Assembly: GCF_011397635.1 (NCBI RefSeq)
Contig: NC_064770.1
Location: forward strand, 21,421,707 to 21,485,706
Reading direction: 5' to 3'
Source of the DNA: Epinephelus fuscoguttatus
Lineage: Eukaryota > Chordata > Actinopteri > Perciformes > Serranidae
DNA: 64,000 nucleotides
Under the pieces are notes generated by a model. It was given only the letters and a program-made list of their open reading frames with translations. It had not been told where the DNA came from and made no database searches. Both the position numbers and the translations under genes were made by a program. Shown here one piece after another: positions 1 through 21,560 of the stretch. Position 1 is the stretch's first letter, and every line of letters begins with the position of its first letter.

Positions 1-2080
1 ATAAGTGGTTACGGCTAATAAATGAATGAATGAATGAAAATGCTGTATTGGTAGTGCTCCAAAACCCAAAGCTATCCCCTCACCATGTGTCTAAATGTCC
101 TTTGAAATTTGTCATAGCACCAAGCTGCTGTTTGAATATGCTTGCTTAATTCAGCTGGTACAAAAAACAAACCTCCCATTCAGATGACTATATTTTTTGT
201 TGGCTCCGGTAGTCAGAAAATAGGGCTCATAATAAAGAAGTTAAATACGGAGTAAAGAAGTTAAACCACATCAAACTCCTATTAAGTTAAACATGAATGT
301 TGGGATAAGAAACTGTTGATAAGATAACAAACACAAATATGTTTAAAAAACTATAATGTAGCCACAAATAGACACTATAAAATGACCAAGAATTGTAAAA
401 ACAGGAGAGTTTCCCAAAGCATGGAAACATGGACATAATTTGAAATCCTCCCTGTTGTTGATGTCTGTTAATAAAAATAAAAACAAAATGATAATATTAG
501 ACAGAAAACCTTTCTGTCTTTCTGTTTCCAACAGCATTTAGTTTTCATCATTGGTTTCACCTTACGGATGGTAATGCTGGTCAGTTGTTGGTTGGCTGAA
601 ATTACTTTGGTCACAAGGCTGTAAGGAGCAGATAATTTAAGGTCTCTATTTATCAGTTCAGCTCACCATGCAGATAAAGCTGGCGCAACTTGGTTTTTGG
701 GCCGCAGACTGCACATCAAACAGGCTTATCTGAGAAAAGACTACGACCTTATATGACCCTGTAGAGAGGTTGGACTGGGATACAGTACTGTACAAACAGC
801 ACAAAGAGCTTTGAGAATGAAGTATGGGATAAGTTGAAGTCATAAGGTAACAGTTTTATAAAAGCCAATATTAAGTGATTTTCAGTATTTAAGGTGAGAC
901 ACCACAGGTGAAAACATAGATTTTTTATGCACTTGTTGTGAGAATTTGAGTTAACTTGCTTCCATAACTTCTTTCAGACTAGTGTAAAAAAACGTCCAAA
1001 ATACCCATTTAGGTATTTATTTAAGATTAGATTTCTGTTCTGGAAATGTATGCAAAAGCACAAATTTAATTAGCTAATGCATAATTTGCAGAATTCCAAT
1101 GTGTTATTTCCATGACCGAGGAGAGTTAATCAATATTTGTGAACATGAGCTACTCTCTCTCAAAGCCAAAAACCAGAGTGTCTTAAGCGTGTGATGTGAA
1201 ACATCACAAACAGAAAATGTACCCATATGCTCAAAACATTACGCTGCATGCTCTCAGTCAGTTCTAGACTCTTTATACCCTATGACATAATACAGTTTCT
1301 TTATAGCACTCTAGCTTTTTGATTTTGAAGAGAGTTGTTCATGTTTACTAACATTGTTGGACTGTCTTGGACCAAAGAAATAACATTTGAATTTTGAAAA
1401 TAGGTTTAGTGACCCTTTAACCATAAAATTTGAGAAAACTTATGATACAAAAAAAATGTCTTAATGTAATTTATCAATAGGGGATAAATATATCTGTTAG
1501 TTAAAAATTTTACACTAGTGTCTTATTTTTTTAACCTAAAAACGTATGGAATTTAACAATTTATGATTTATGTCTTAAAGGCCATTTGCTCAAAATTATT
1601 TTTTTCCTCATACTCCAGAAATCTCCACCTCAGTACCACTCATACACCAAACTTTCCACTTATGATCCTATCTATATTCTGAAGGGTTTTTGACACGGGG
1701 GTGTGTTCATTTATTATTCATAGTCCAATTTATTTAACATTTTATTCCTAAAAACATGGCAAAAAATGATTTTTTTTTTCTATAGCTGTTGGGAGTATTT
1801 TCTGATATATGGAGTGATAAAAAGAGATATCCAAAATTCCCTCTGTAAAATCTTTGACTAAATATGACAACAAAATGAAACAAGAATTTCGACCCAGGCT
1901 CTATGCAATATCCAAATTTTTGTTCGGGGAATCAGCACATATTCGCATATTCAAACATAAAATTTCAGAAAACTTGTAATATAAAAAATAATTGTCTTAC
2001 TGTAAGTAATCAACTGCGGAAGTTTCATGGTGATATCTATTAGTTACAGATTTTACCCAGTTGACCTGGGGCGACTCCCC
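1..2080. other. Gene-free AT-rich DNA, upstream or first-intron sequence of nprl3
   Basis: No coding exon was recognised on either strand. The first coding exon of nprl3 (the conserved N-terminal strand ending in a YPFQR-like motif) was looked for here and not found, so it probably lies left of the window. A diverged direct repeat is visible: about 1419-1510 and about 1956-2055 share runs such as CATAAAATTT, AGAAAACTT and TGTCTTA. The left edge carries a short AATG run at 20-40. Confidence 0.6.
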
Positions 2081-2084
2081 TTAA

Positions 2085-3841
2085 AGGAATTCTTCACCCC
2101 CCAAATGATCATTTAATTACTCACCTCGCGTTATGTTGACTACATGGAAAAAATGTTTCTTCACAGCGGAAATTTTAGATGAATTTGAGTAGTATAGGCT
2201 GTGTTAAACAGCAGCAAAACTATGTATTTAAACATCCTTTTACAAACTCTCACACAACTCGCACAGTATAAGTCTCATTTATCCAGTTGTATGCTCAGTA
2301 CTTCCCTTACTATTTAGGGCCCTGTCTACATGTATAGAGATATTTTTTAAAACGTTATTTAAAACAAGTTAGTCTACACGACCTTTGTTTTACAGAATAT
2401 CTCTGTCCACACTAGAACGCAAAAACAACTCCAAAGGCTTGTCGGTGTCGGCTGTCTTCCACAGTCTCCCCTCGTCACTAAGTTAAAAGTGTACAGGCTA
2501 TCATTAGCTTTTTCAAAACACCCACTGGAGATCTCATCACCATTGATTTGCCTATGCTATAAAGACAAAGGAGCTCACTCTAAGATACTAGTGATGTTCT
2601 GGACATGCACGTTTTCCTACCACTCCCATTATTAAAATCGTCCCATCAGCTGCTGGTTCAATTGAGTCTGATCCCAAACTGCTGTTTGTGGCGGACTTTA
2701 AACCGTGGATGCTAACCAGATAACACTGCGTGCAGCAGATACTGCCGTTCGTCCATTAAGTGGTGCAGCAATACTAAGATTAAGTATAAAGTAGTCATTA
2801 GTCCAAGCAGTGCTAAAATTCGTAAACAAACTGGTAAGCTAGTCTGCTGCTGTTATTGTTTCTGGTGTATGCTCATTACACAAAGCAACAATGGTCATGC
2901 AGAAATTAAGGAGATATCCCACATACTCTGTTGTGCATGTCCACACAGATACACAATTACTATAGTTTTGAAAAATCTGCCCTTTAGAAGGCAAACAAAT
3001 CTCAATTTTAGTGACCAAAAACTCAGTTTGCGATTAGGTGAGAGGCCAAAAATGCTGGTCCTAAAACACTTTTTCATAAACATTCTCACACACGGACAAG
3101 TAGCACGCCTGCACTGTTTATGGGAGACTTGGAATATACCGTTTTCATTTCATTTATTGCATTTATTTGACTCACGACCATATCACATGGTATGGAGTAC
3201 AAACATTACACGCAATAATAAAACATAAAACTATTAAACTTAGACAAAGGAAGGACATTTCTCAAAAAGCTCCTAGTTTCCAAATTACTTTTGGCTTATC
3301 TGGTTATAATAACAAAATTAACTTAAAGATAGATGGACAGTTTAAATAATACTTTGGCAAATACCTTTCTCTGTTTCTCTGTAAGTCATTAAGCTCACAT
3401 TCTGACGATTATCATCACAGCGCTGCAGATCCTCTGGTTACTGTCCAGCCCTTTATATCTTCCAGCAGCTGTAGGAATTCTGGTGTTATTTACTCTAAAA
3501 TTACAAATAGCCTGTCTGTACTTTTGGTTTTCATGCAACAGATATGTCTCCAGTTTAAATTCTTACACTTTTGTGTGAGCCAGAGGTGAGACAAGCCACA
3601 TTCATCCAGTATCTGTTTAACCTGTAAGACCCATGGTGACACATATACACCCGTATTATACAGGCTGAGCAAAAAGTTGTACATTATTTGACTTGAGTTT
3701 AGTGTGTTCACTGTCTATCAGCCTCCCCCAGTAGCCAATATACTCTTTTTTAACTCCAGTACAGAGAAGATGTCTTCATAACTCCCCAAAGGCCTCACAA
3801 ATTCAAAGTAGTACTGACAAATGATCATTTTGGGTATTCCT
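2085..3841. mobile_element. TTAA-flanked inverted-repeat DNA element, about 1.76 kb, no transposase seen
   Basis: The left end reads AGGAATTCTTCACCCCCCAA and continues to an AATGATCATTT block. The right end, reverse-complemented, reads AGGAATACCCAAAATGATCA. Both ends are bordered by TTAA (2081-2084 and 3842-3845), the target duplication used by piggyBac-type elements. The interior has only short ORFs and resembles no transposase I know, so this is probably a non-autonomous element. A related element lies at about 59165-61218. Confidence 0.7.
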
Positions 3842-3984
3842 TTAAGTGGCTGGTCAGGTATGCAGAAAGTAGCTTCACTGTGTCTTTTTGAGTACATTGT
3901 GAACATTTTTAGTTTCCCTTATGACAGTGTTTAGTTGGCACGTAAGCCCACTCAGTTATATCAGCTGGCATATGTTAATGACAT

Positions 3985-4060
3985 TCAGGCTGAGTCAGGG
4001 TAACCTGGTAATTGGCTTGAATCAACATGCAGACCAGCATTCTCACATCACGTTATCACA
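3985..4060. promoter_or_regulatory. Possible erythroid motif pair: MARE/NF-E2 and GATA
   Basis: GCTGAGTCAG (3989-3998) matches the core of a Maf-recognition/NF-E2 site, and TTATCA (4053-4058) is a GATA site on the minus strand. A CACCCC box lies about 200 bp further on, near 4257. The pair sits just before the 39-base nprl3 exon. Single sites like these are common by chance, so this is a weak candidate compared with the cluster at 8355-8545. Confidence 0.3.
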
Positions 4061-4175
4061 TGTTTGTTTGGGTTGTTTTGATGTCCATTTTTATGCATTC
4101 AGCCCGACTGTGTGTTGCATTTTCCCTTTTGTTTGCTTTTTTTCTTCTTTTTTTATGGCCCAATTCCCATTTCAG

Positions 4176-15641
<11,466 letters not shown>

Positions 15642-15808
15642 CGGCACAGAGACGCTATCAGCTCTCACCGACTGGAAGAGATGTCAGCCTGAAAGCAGTT
15701 AATGGCCCACTGTGCTCACAGCTAAATGTTATTGCTCGACACTGTTTTAAAATGAACTGACAGTGACGGTTTAATGAGCGCAGATTGAGCCAAATGTTTG
15801 TTTACAAT

Positions 15809-15814
15809 ATTAAA
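15809..15814 (+). terminator. nprl3: Likely nprl3 polyadenylation signal (ATTAAA)
   Basis: ATTAAA lies 168 bases after the nprl3 stop and is followed by T/GT-rich DNA (TTTTGTACATATC, ATGTCTC), the usual setting for cleavage. The resulting 3' UTR would be short, about 190 bases. Confidence 0.55.
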
Positions 15815-15892
15815 TTATTTTGTACATATCAGAAATGTCTCAAGTGCTTACTTTGAATATTGGGAAGATGGATATAGTGTGGGCTTAACTTA

Positions 15893-16710
15893 TGGGTGTA
15901 CCAATTTATTGGCCCAACAGATACCGACCCATGTTCACCTTATTGACCTGTTGTGCAGGATGACATTCACAGATGGCGGTGGCTTATGTTTTTCTGCTCT
16001 GTCACATAAGTTTTGTGCAGGCTGAAAAGCAGGTCTCAACACTAATGGCGTACCATCATCCTGGTGAAAGTAGAAAATGTGTTTGGGACGACCAGATATC
16101 TTCCCCGGGATGTCTGCGGCACAAAAGGACATGCTAAACTCACTATCGGGGAATACACCCTATTGTTTTCCTGATGATGCTACATTGTGAACAACGTATA
16201 TGTGTTGAAATCAGGAGAGGGAGAGCAAGTTAACATTAGTTATCAGCAGCTGGTGGCTGAATGAACAGTTTACAGAGGTTGGATTGAGTTACATCATGAT
16301 GCGTTCAAACTCTATTCAGTAAAAGTGAGTATTGGGTGAAGGTAAATTATAACCAGATCCCAGGAAGTGTGCTAGGCTTTGAAGTCTACACTGTCATGTG
16401 ATGCACTATGGCCCAAAAAGGCTTATTCCCATTGATTTACATGGCAAAAGAGACGTGTAAATCAGTGGACACATTTTATTTAGTGTCACAACCCCCACTC
16501 AATGACTTCTCATGATTGGGGTTTAATCCATTTGGTCTGATAACATTTGGAAAGTCTAGAAGATTTCTGTGTTTTACTGTTGCAAAAGAGGAAATAAATA
16601 AAACAAAAACAAAATGAACAGCAACAAAACACCACCAGTATTGCCCAAATTGTTACTTCAAAAATTGGCATCGGTATCGGCCCAGAATTTCACAGTTGGT
16701 GCATCCCAAA
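15893..16710. repeat. hAT-like inverted-repeat element with an inner nested repeat
   Basis: The left end has GTGTACCAATTTATTGGCCC followed by ATACCGACCC. The right end, reverse-complemented, has GGGATGCACCAACTGTGAAA and GGGCCGATACCGATG, a familiar fish repeat end. A copy of another family, also seen at 25500-25935 and 52810-53010, occupies about 16340-16575 (shared GATAACATTTGGAAAGTCT). So one element was interrupted by another. It fills the gap between the convergent nprl3 and mpg genes. Confidence 0.55.
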
Positions 16711-16944
16711 TTTAACTTCATCTTCCCGTCGCAGATGTGTTAGATCATGTGCACTGACCACAGAGGGGCACACTGAGTAATGATCATTCCAGACCTCCAG
16801 CTACCTCTCAGGAATCCCAGAGGTGGGGAGAGAAAGACGGCGAGAAAAAAGAAGACTCTAAACATCAGACAGGCTGAAGTGGAGCGTTCCAAACATCTGC
16901 GAAATCACTGAGTCACCGGGCAGAGAATTTCCCAAGTACAAATG

Positions 16945-16950
16945 TTTATT
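16945..16950 (-). terminator. mpg: Possible mpg polyadenylation signal (AATAAA on minus strand)
   Basis: TTTATT on the plus strand reads AATAAA for mpg, about 330 bases after its stop codon. An ATTAAA variant near 17140 is a second choice. No transcript evidence is available from sequence alone. Confidence 0.4.
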
Positions 16951-17276
16951 AAAAACCACACATGGAGGACCTAAACAAGAGACACTTAGTAATAAGTGTG
17001 GTCATTTGAGAATTGATTTCTTTGATAAATTTAGCTGTCTGAAGTTCTAATTTATCACTCTCCAATACAGTTTTGCATCAGTACCATAAACACACTGTCA
17101 ATGTAAGGTGCAGATTACCAAATGGATGATAAACATTTTGTTTAATTTATGCAGATTGTAATTTAGACATTCAGCCAGTGGAGGTTATTCTACCATCTTG
17201 ACTGTCTTAAGTTTTTATACAGCCTAAATGGTGCACAAAGGAAACAGATGGCAGAGTAGTTTCAGGAATACTCCTG

Positions 17277-17728
17277 TTAAGTCCTTCTGACATTGTGCTG
17301 TCCTGTGTCAGACTGCACATCTGAGGGACCTAAATTGTTCATTACATTTCCAGACACAGACTGTCTCTCTGCCTCTTTATTCACGACGCTAACACAGGGG
17401 TGCCCGCGAAGATAAAACCGCCAGGGCTTCTTGGCCCATTCCCCGTGGGACTCAATCCCAATGCGTGGTGCTGATACTATATCATGAGGTTCTACAGGAT
17501 TTGTGTCAGGGTCCCTCTCCAGCCACACTTCTCCATCCGAGGCGAGGTCTCGCCGGTCGAAACAGCGGGGTATATTTAGAGCCTGGCACAGCTTTGAAGG
17601 CCCGTTGCAGAGCTCTTTGTCCTTCAGTTGCCGGGCTCCCTCTTTGCGTCTGGCTGCCCTCAGCTGCCTCATGACGGGCTGACCCTGCAGGGGCTCGAGG
17701 GAGCGCAGCAGCACGGCAGCACCCTCTC
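17277..17728 (-). CDS. mpg: mpg exon 3 with stop
   Basis: Two bases complete Gly, then [40 protein letters not shown] and [20 protein letters not shown] to the TAA at 17277-17279. The acceptor is GTCTTCCCAG. The last 25 or so residues after the conserved VSVV motif are a weakly conserved tail. Confidence 0.96.
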
Positions 17729-18954
17729 CTGGGAAGACAGCACACAATATGCATCAGTCAGCAAGGCTCCACTCTGTCTCCTTCCTTTTGCCATTTACCC
17801 ACCAACCATAAAAACACTACTGTATGATTTAATGTGGCATATTAAACAAAAAAAATCCTCTGTATGCATGCATTCATCACAATCACATCTTCAGTGGGTA
17901 ATGCTTTTTACCTTCACTAGACACGTTCATGCAGAGGTAGATGCCATAAATTGGGTACACATAGATTGTGCCGGGCTTCATGAACATGGCTGTGTTCCTT
18001 TCAGTGCGTTTGCCTCCTGCTGAGTGAGAGGCTTTGTCCTCCCCTCCTAGGTAGGCTTCAGTTTCCACTATTCTCCCTCGCAGCTCAGGGCCATCTGCAC
18101 ACCTGCGAACCAACACCTGCAGGGACAAGGAGCATGACAGATTATATATATTAATTTAAAAAAAAAAAAAAAAAATCTAGGAAGTCTCAATTAATGCAGA
18201 CAACCATGGAAAATAAAACAAGGCAATCCCTCTTCAGGTGAAATAATGTCATGTTTTAGGATTAAATGATCAACAGAATATTAATTGGCAACACTTTTGA
18301 TAACCTAAAGCCAAAATGGCAAAAAAAAAAAAATCTTGTTAAATGTGAACATTTTCTTATATTAAAGCCTTCTGTGATGGTAGATTTAATATCTTTTGGT
18401 TATGGACTGATGATCCTACTTAACCAGACATGTGAAGATGTGACTGTGGCCTCTGTGAACTTGTAGTGGGCATATTTCACTATTTGCACACCCTTTACAA
18501 ACCAAATAATTGATTAATTAAGCATAGTATAATCTTAGGTTGCAGTGTTACACTGAAAGACAAGTATGTGAATGCATTTTGGATTTTTTCCCCAAGGCTG
18601 TAGCTATGGAAACACAATGCTACAGTGTTACAATGAAGAGCTGAGGAGACTGAACTGACAGATGACTTAATGGAGCAACAGTGTTACCTTGCCGAGGAAT
18701 GCTTTAGCCAAACTGATGCAGGGTTGGTTGAAGAAATCCTCTCCCAGTCTGTGCTGCAGGTCAGTCCTGCTGAAATAATGGCTCCTCTCCGTCTCTGTAC
18801 TTTGGGCAGGTTCACACTTCTTCTTCAGCTCGGCAGGTGAAACATTTAGTGTCAAATCCGTCCGATTATTATGTTTGTGTACTGTTTGTTCAGGTGCTGC
18901 TAATGCTGATGCTACTGTCGATGCTAGCATCTTTCTTTTTCTCCCTGCTATCAT
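17277..18954 (-). CDS. mpg: mpg, N-methylpurine-DNA glycosylase (alkyladenine glycosylase)
   Basis: Three exons on the minus strand: 18688-18954, 17912-18116 and 17277-17728, all GT-AG with matching phases, giving 307 residues (human 298). The enzyme removes 3-methyladenine, 7-methylguanine, hypoxanthine and ethenoadenine, starting base-excision repair in the nucleus. Counting from the chosen ATG, the catalytic Glu is at 109 and the base-pocket and DNA-intercalating residues are at Tyr111, His120, Tyr143 and Asn153, in [16 protein letters not shown] and [13 protein letters not shown]. The spacing equals that of human E125, Y127, H136, Y159 and N169. The start is ATG 18952-18954 (MIAGRKRKM); the codon at 18970-18972 further upstream is GTG and is not used. 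The N-terminus is Lys/Arg-rich and poorly conserved, as in other vertebrates. It is convergent with nprl3 and diverges from rhbdf1. It looks intact. Confidence 0.96.
17912..18116 (-). CDS. mpg: mpg exon 2, catalytic core
   Basis: 68 codons plus one base, [20 protein letters not shown] to MNVSSE. The acceptor is TCCCTGCAG and the donor GAAG|GTAAAA. It holds the catalytic Glu and most of the substrate-pocket residues. Confidence 0.96.
18688..18954 (-). CDS. mpg: mpg exon 1 with start
   Basis: 89 codons from MIAGRKRKM to SLAKAFLGK, phase 0 at the donor AAG|GTAACA. The first half is low-complexity and basic; conservation begins at [20 protein letters not shown], the start of the glycosylase fold. 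Confidence 0.93.
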
Positions 18955-18999
18955 AATGACACCGCAAAACACTCGGGGATAAAGGAAAAAACAACTTCA

Positions 19000-19190
19000 C
19001 GACACCCTCACTGTCTCCCGTGTCAGCAGCACTTTCATATATTATTTAAGCCATTTATTTTATACTTCATTTGAGTCTCGAAGTAGATTCATGTTAGCGC
19101 TAGCATTAGCATACCGGAAGTAAACGATTGTTTTGTATCTCTTAAAGGGACCGCGCACTATATTGGTTCTGGCTCATGAACGTCACTATA
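19000..19190 (-). promoter_or_regulatory. mpg: Probable mpg promoter with ETS and CCAAT sites
   Basis: Upstream of the mpg ATG lie ACCGGAAGT (19113-19121), a textbook ETS-family site, and ATTGG (19162-19166), which reads CCAAT for mpg. There is no TATA box at a suitable place. This fits a housekeeping TATA-less promoter; the start site is probably between 18980 and 19110. Confidence 0.55.
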
Positions 19191-19204
19191 TATGGTTTAT
19201 GTAA

Positions 19205-19233
19205 TATTTTGTATTGAAATACATATATATGTA

Positions 19234-19262
<29 letters not shown>
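19205..19262. repeat. AT microsatellite
   Basis: Mainly ATATAT dinucleotides broken by a few G and TTTA steps, just upstream of the mpg promoter. It may extrude as a cruciform. Confidence 0.85.
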
Positions 19263-19264
<2 letters not shown>

Positions 19265-19439
19265 TCACATATAAACTTCAATGGCATATTTCAATAATCA
19301 AAAACTTAGTGGTGTTAGTGCGTTAGTGTGAGGGTCCTAGTTAAGTTTAAGTTTATTTGTACATTTAGATACAAAGAACAGAGGAAAGTAAATAAAATGA
19401 TAAAAAACTGAATGTGTTCTGCATTTTAAATGTGTTCTG

Positions 19440-19535
19440 ATTGACTGTCACCTTGGCTAGGTCTCTCATGTAAAAGAGATTGTCAATCTTAATGGGACTT
19501 CCTGGTTAAATGGTTAAATAAAGATAAATACAACA
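19440..19535 (+). repeat. 3' tail of a LINE-like element
   Basis: AAAAGAGATTGTCAATCTTA followed by ATGGGACTTCCTGGTTAAAT and an AAATAAAGATAAATA tail. The same tail (AATGGGACTTCCTGATTAAA) occurs at 33818-33860. It resembles the 3' ends of CR1/Rex1-type fish LINEs. Confidence 0.55.
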
Positions 19536-19879
19536 TGTGCAGGTGAAGTAGAACCCAGAAAGGGATTTCCATGGTACCTCACCTAAAGGGAGGAATAAAA
19601 TATGCTTAGATTTAAAGCTGCAACATGATGCAAAGTAAAATGTCAACACAATCAACACCACTGAGGAGAAATAAACAGAACACCAAAGACATCAACACTA
19701 TGCAGAAACACAGCAGCCACACAGCACAATGATGATTTATACAGCTCCAAATCTTTTTGTCATTAACCCACCTTTAAGTTTCCTTTTGTACTGGGACAAG
19801 GACATAGAGTCAGTTGGGCTCCATGGTATCTCATGAATACTGTCCTCTAGGTGCACAATGTATCGGTAGGTAAAGGTTA

Positions 19880-20275
19880 TTGGGTAACACTTTACTTGAA
19901 GGTAACTACATAAGTACATAAGTGACATGATCAACTGTCATAACTATGACATGACACGGTCATGAACCTATCATGAACTTGTCATAAACATTATGTACAT
20001 GTCATAAACGTTTATGACTGCTGCCATTAAGTGTCAGTTAGTTTTTGTAATGACAAGTTGACATCGTTTGGGTTGTCTTGATTATGACAACTTGACATTA
20101 ATCAAAGTGACATTACCAGAAGATGTCTTTATGTTAATGTCAAGTTGTCATGATAAGGACATCCTAAACTAATTTAATGTCAACTTGTCATGACAAAGAC
20201 AACTTCTGGTAATGTCAGTTTAATTAATGTCAAGTTGTCATAATCAAGACAACCCAAACAATGTCAAGTAAACAG
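19880..20275. mobile_element. Large imperfect palindromic element built from TGACA/TGTCA motifs
   Basis: The left outer part begins GGGTAACACTTTACTTGAAG, a common fish MITE end. From about 20052 to 20270 the DNA folds on itself: GTTTGGGTTGTCTTGATTAT (20066 on) is matched by ATAATCAAGACAACCCAAAC (ending 20259), and the arms continue inward through ACATTACCAGAAG / CTTCTGGTAATGT. The centre repeats AATGTCAAGTTGTCATGA-like units. No ORF. This is probably a foldback-type element. Confidence 0.7.
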
Positions 20276-21080
20276 CACTTTGCAGTCCAACATTTTCTTA
20301 ATCACAATATTCAAATGTATGGAAAAGTGGAAAACTAGAATGTAGTTTGGGTGTTATGTAGGCTATCACTCTAGATTGTTATTGTGTGTGTCACAAAAAT
20401 GTCATTAAAAAAGTCATAGTATGTGGACTTTTCCTGTGTGGCCCTCATTCATTCAGTCATCATCAAATGCTTTAACTAACAGTCCATTTAGCTGTTCAGT
20501 TTCTAAAAATTTCGCATGGAGGGAATTCCCCTCAGACCCCTCTGGCTTGGATTGTAAAAGGTGTTGATTGAAAATGCCCCCTCCCACCTCCCCAGTGCTG
20601 ACTACAACCCTGCTTCCTGCTACAAATAAAAGCCAAATTTGCTGATAGGTAACCCCCCCTAACAGTGGCCTTTTCCTGTCGCTGTCTTATCTTTTCAGCC
20701 TCATTTGAAAACACTCCGCTCTAATAAGAGGTTATAAATAGAGCTGGTGTGCTCATGCCTGCCTGTGCCCAGGAAGTGGATGGCGCCAGTTTGGCTCCAG
20801 GCACTGTGGGTCCATGTGGCTTTCTGGAAGACTAACAGTGTGTGACATGGTGCCATGCCACAGACCACAACTTTATCAGGAAAGCGCAAGTTTGCTGTGC
20901 TGTGTTGCATGCAGTGAGGCATACAACAGTGGATGGATCGGCCAATAGAGAGATGGGTAAATGCAGAAAAGAGGCTAATGTTTGGCTGCAAGTTACTAAA
21001 CCAACTACAGCCATGAGATTAATGCACAGAAGTGTTAAAAATATTTACTCTGGACTCTTTGCCAAACATTTAGTAGTTGC
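20276..21080. other. Gene-free segment
   Basis: Only short shadow ORFs on both strands, none resembling a known protein. No clear repeat was recognised. Confidence 0.5.
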
Positions 21081-21082
21081 AG

Positions 21083-21560
21083 CGAACACTGGCTCTGCAC
21101 TGCTTCTTTGAGTTCATCATTCTGCAGTTATTTTTCTGTATATGTTTTGCACTTCTGGTACTGACCTCCTCAATCTCTTTCGCTTGCACAGACTTGGTCT
21201 GCTGGGAGATGGCTTTGTTCCCTGCAATGCAGGGAACAAACCTGATGGCCCTCTTCATTAGTACTGTCAGTTCCTGCTTCAGCAACATACATTGTGGATT
21301 CAAAATGCCCTTCTTTACAGCGTGGGCATTTTCTTAGTTCTGAGGTTCATCAGCCTTGTTTTTCTGCCTTCTGGACTCAAGCTTGGCAGCGTTCTTCTGC
21401 AGATCCTCCTGAGCTTTCTACAGCTGCGGCATGAGCCCTGATACATCCCTGTCTTTACTCTGGGAAGCCTTTGTGCCTCCTGCAGCTGGGTTGGTGCTTT
21501 GCTGCTGCAACTTCTTGTCTATCTCATCTACAATAATCTTATCTGGGAGAAATGGGCTGT
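21083..21560 (-). pseudogene. Coding-like remnant, Gln/Lys-rich, broken by stops
   Basis: On the minus strand, after an acceptor-like TCCACTTACAG, one frame reads PDKIIVDEIDKKLQQQ, a Gly/Ser/Thr linker and SKDRDVSGLMPQL, then an in-frame TAG. It then continues KAQEDLQKNAAKLESRRQKN to a TAA, with a further open stretch (LLKQELTVLMKRAIR, QQTKSVQAKEIEEV). The residue mix is like a coiled-coil protein rather than random AT-rich DNA. I do not recognise the parent gene. It could be a retrocopy, a decayed exon or chance. Confidence 0.3.

Noticed and set aside
1..4175. Globin genes at the left edge
   Set aside because: Expected from gene order but no globin exon motif was found on either strand; they must lie further left.
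18955..18972. Longer mpg N-terminus starting at 18972
   Set aside because: That codon is GTG, not ATG; the first in-frame ATG is 18952-18954.
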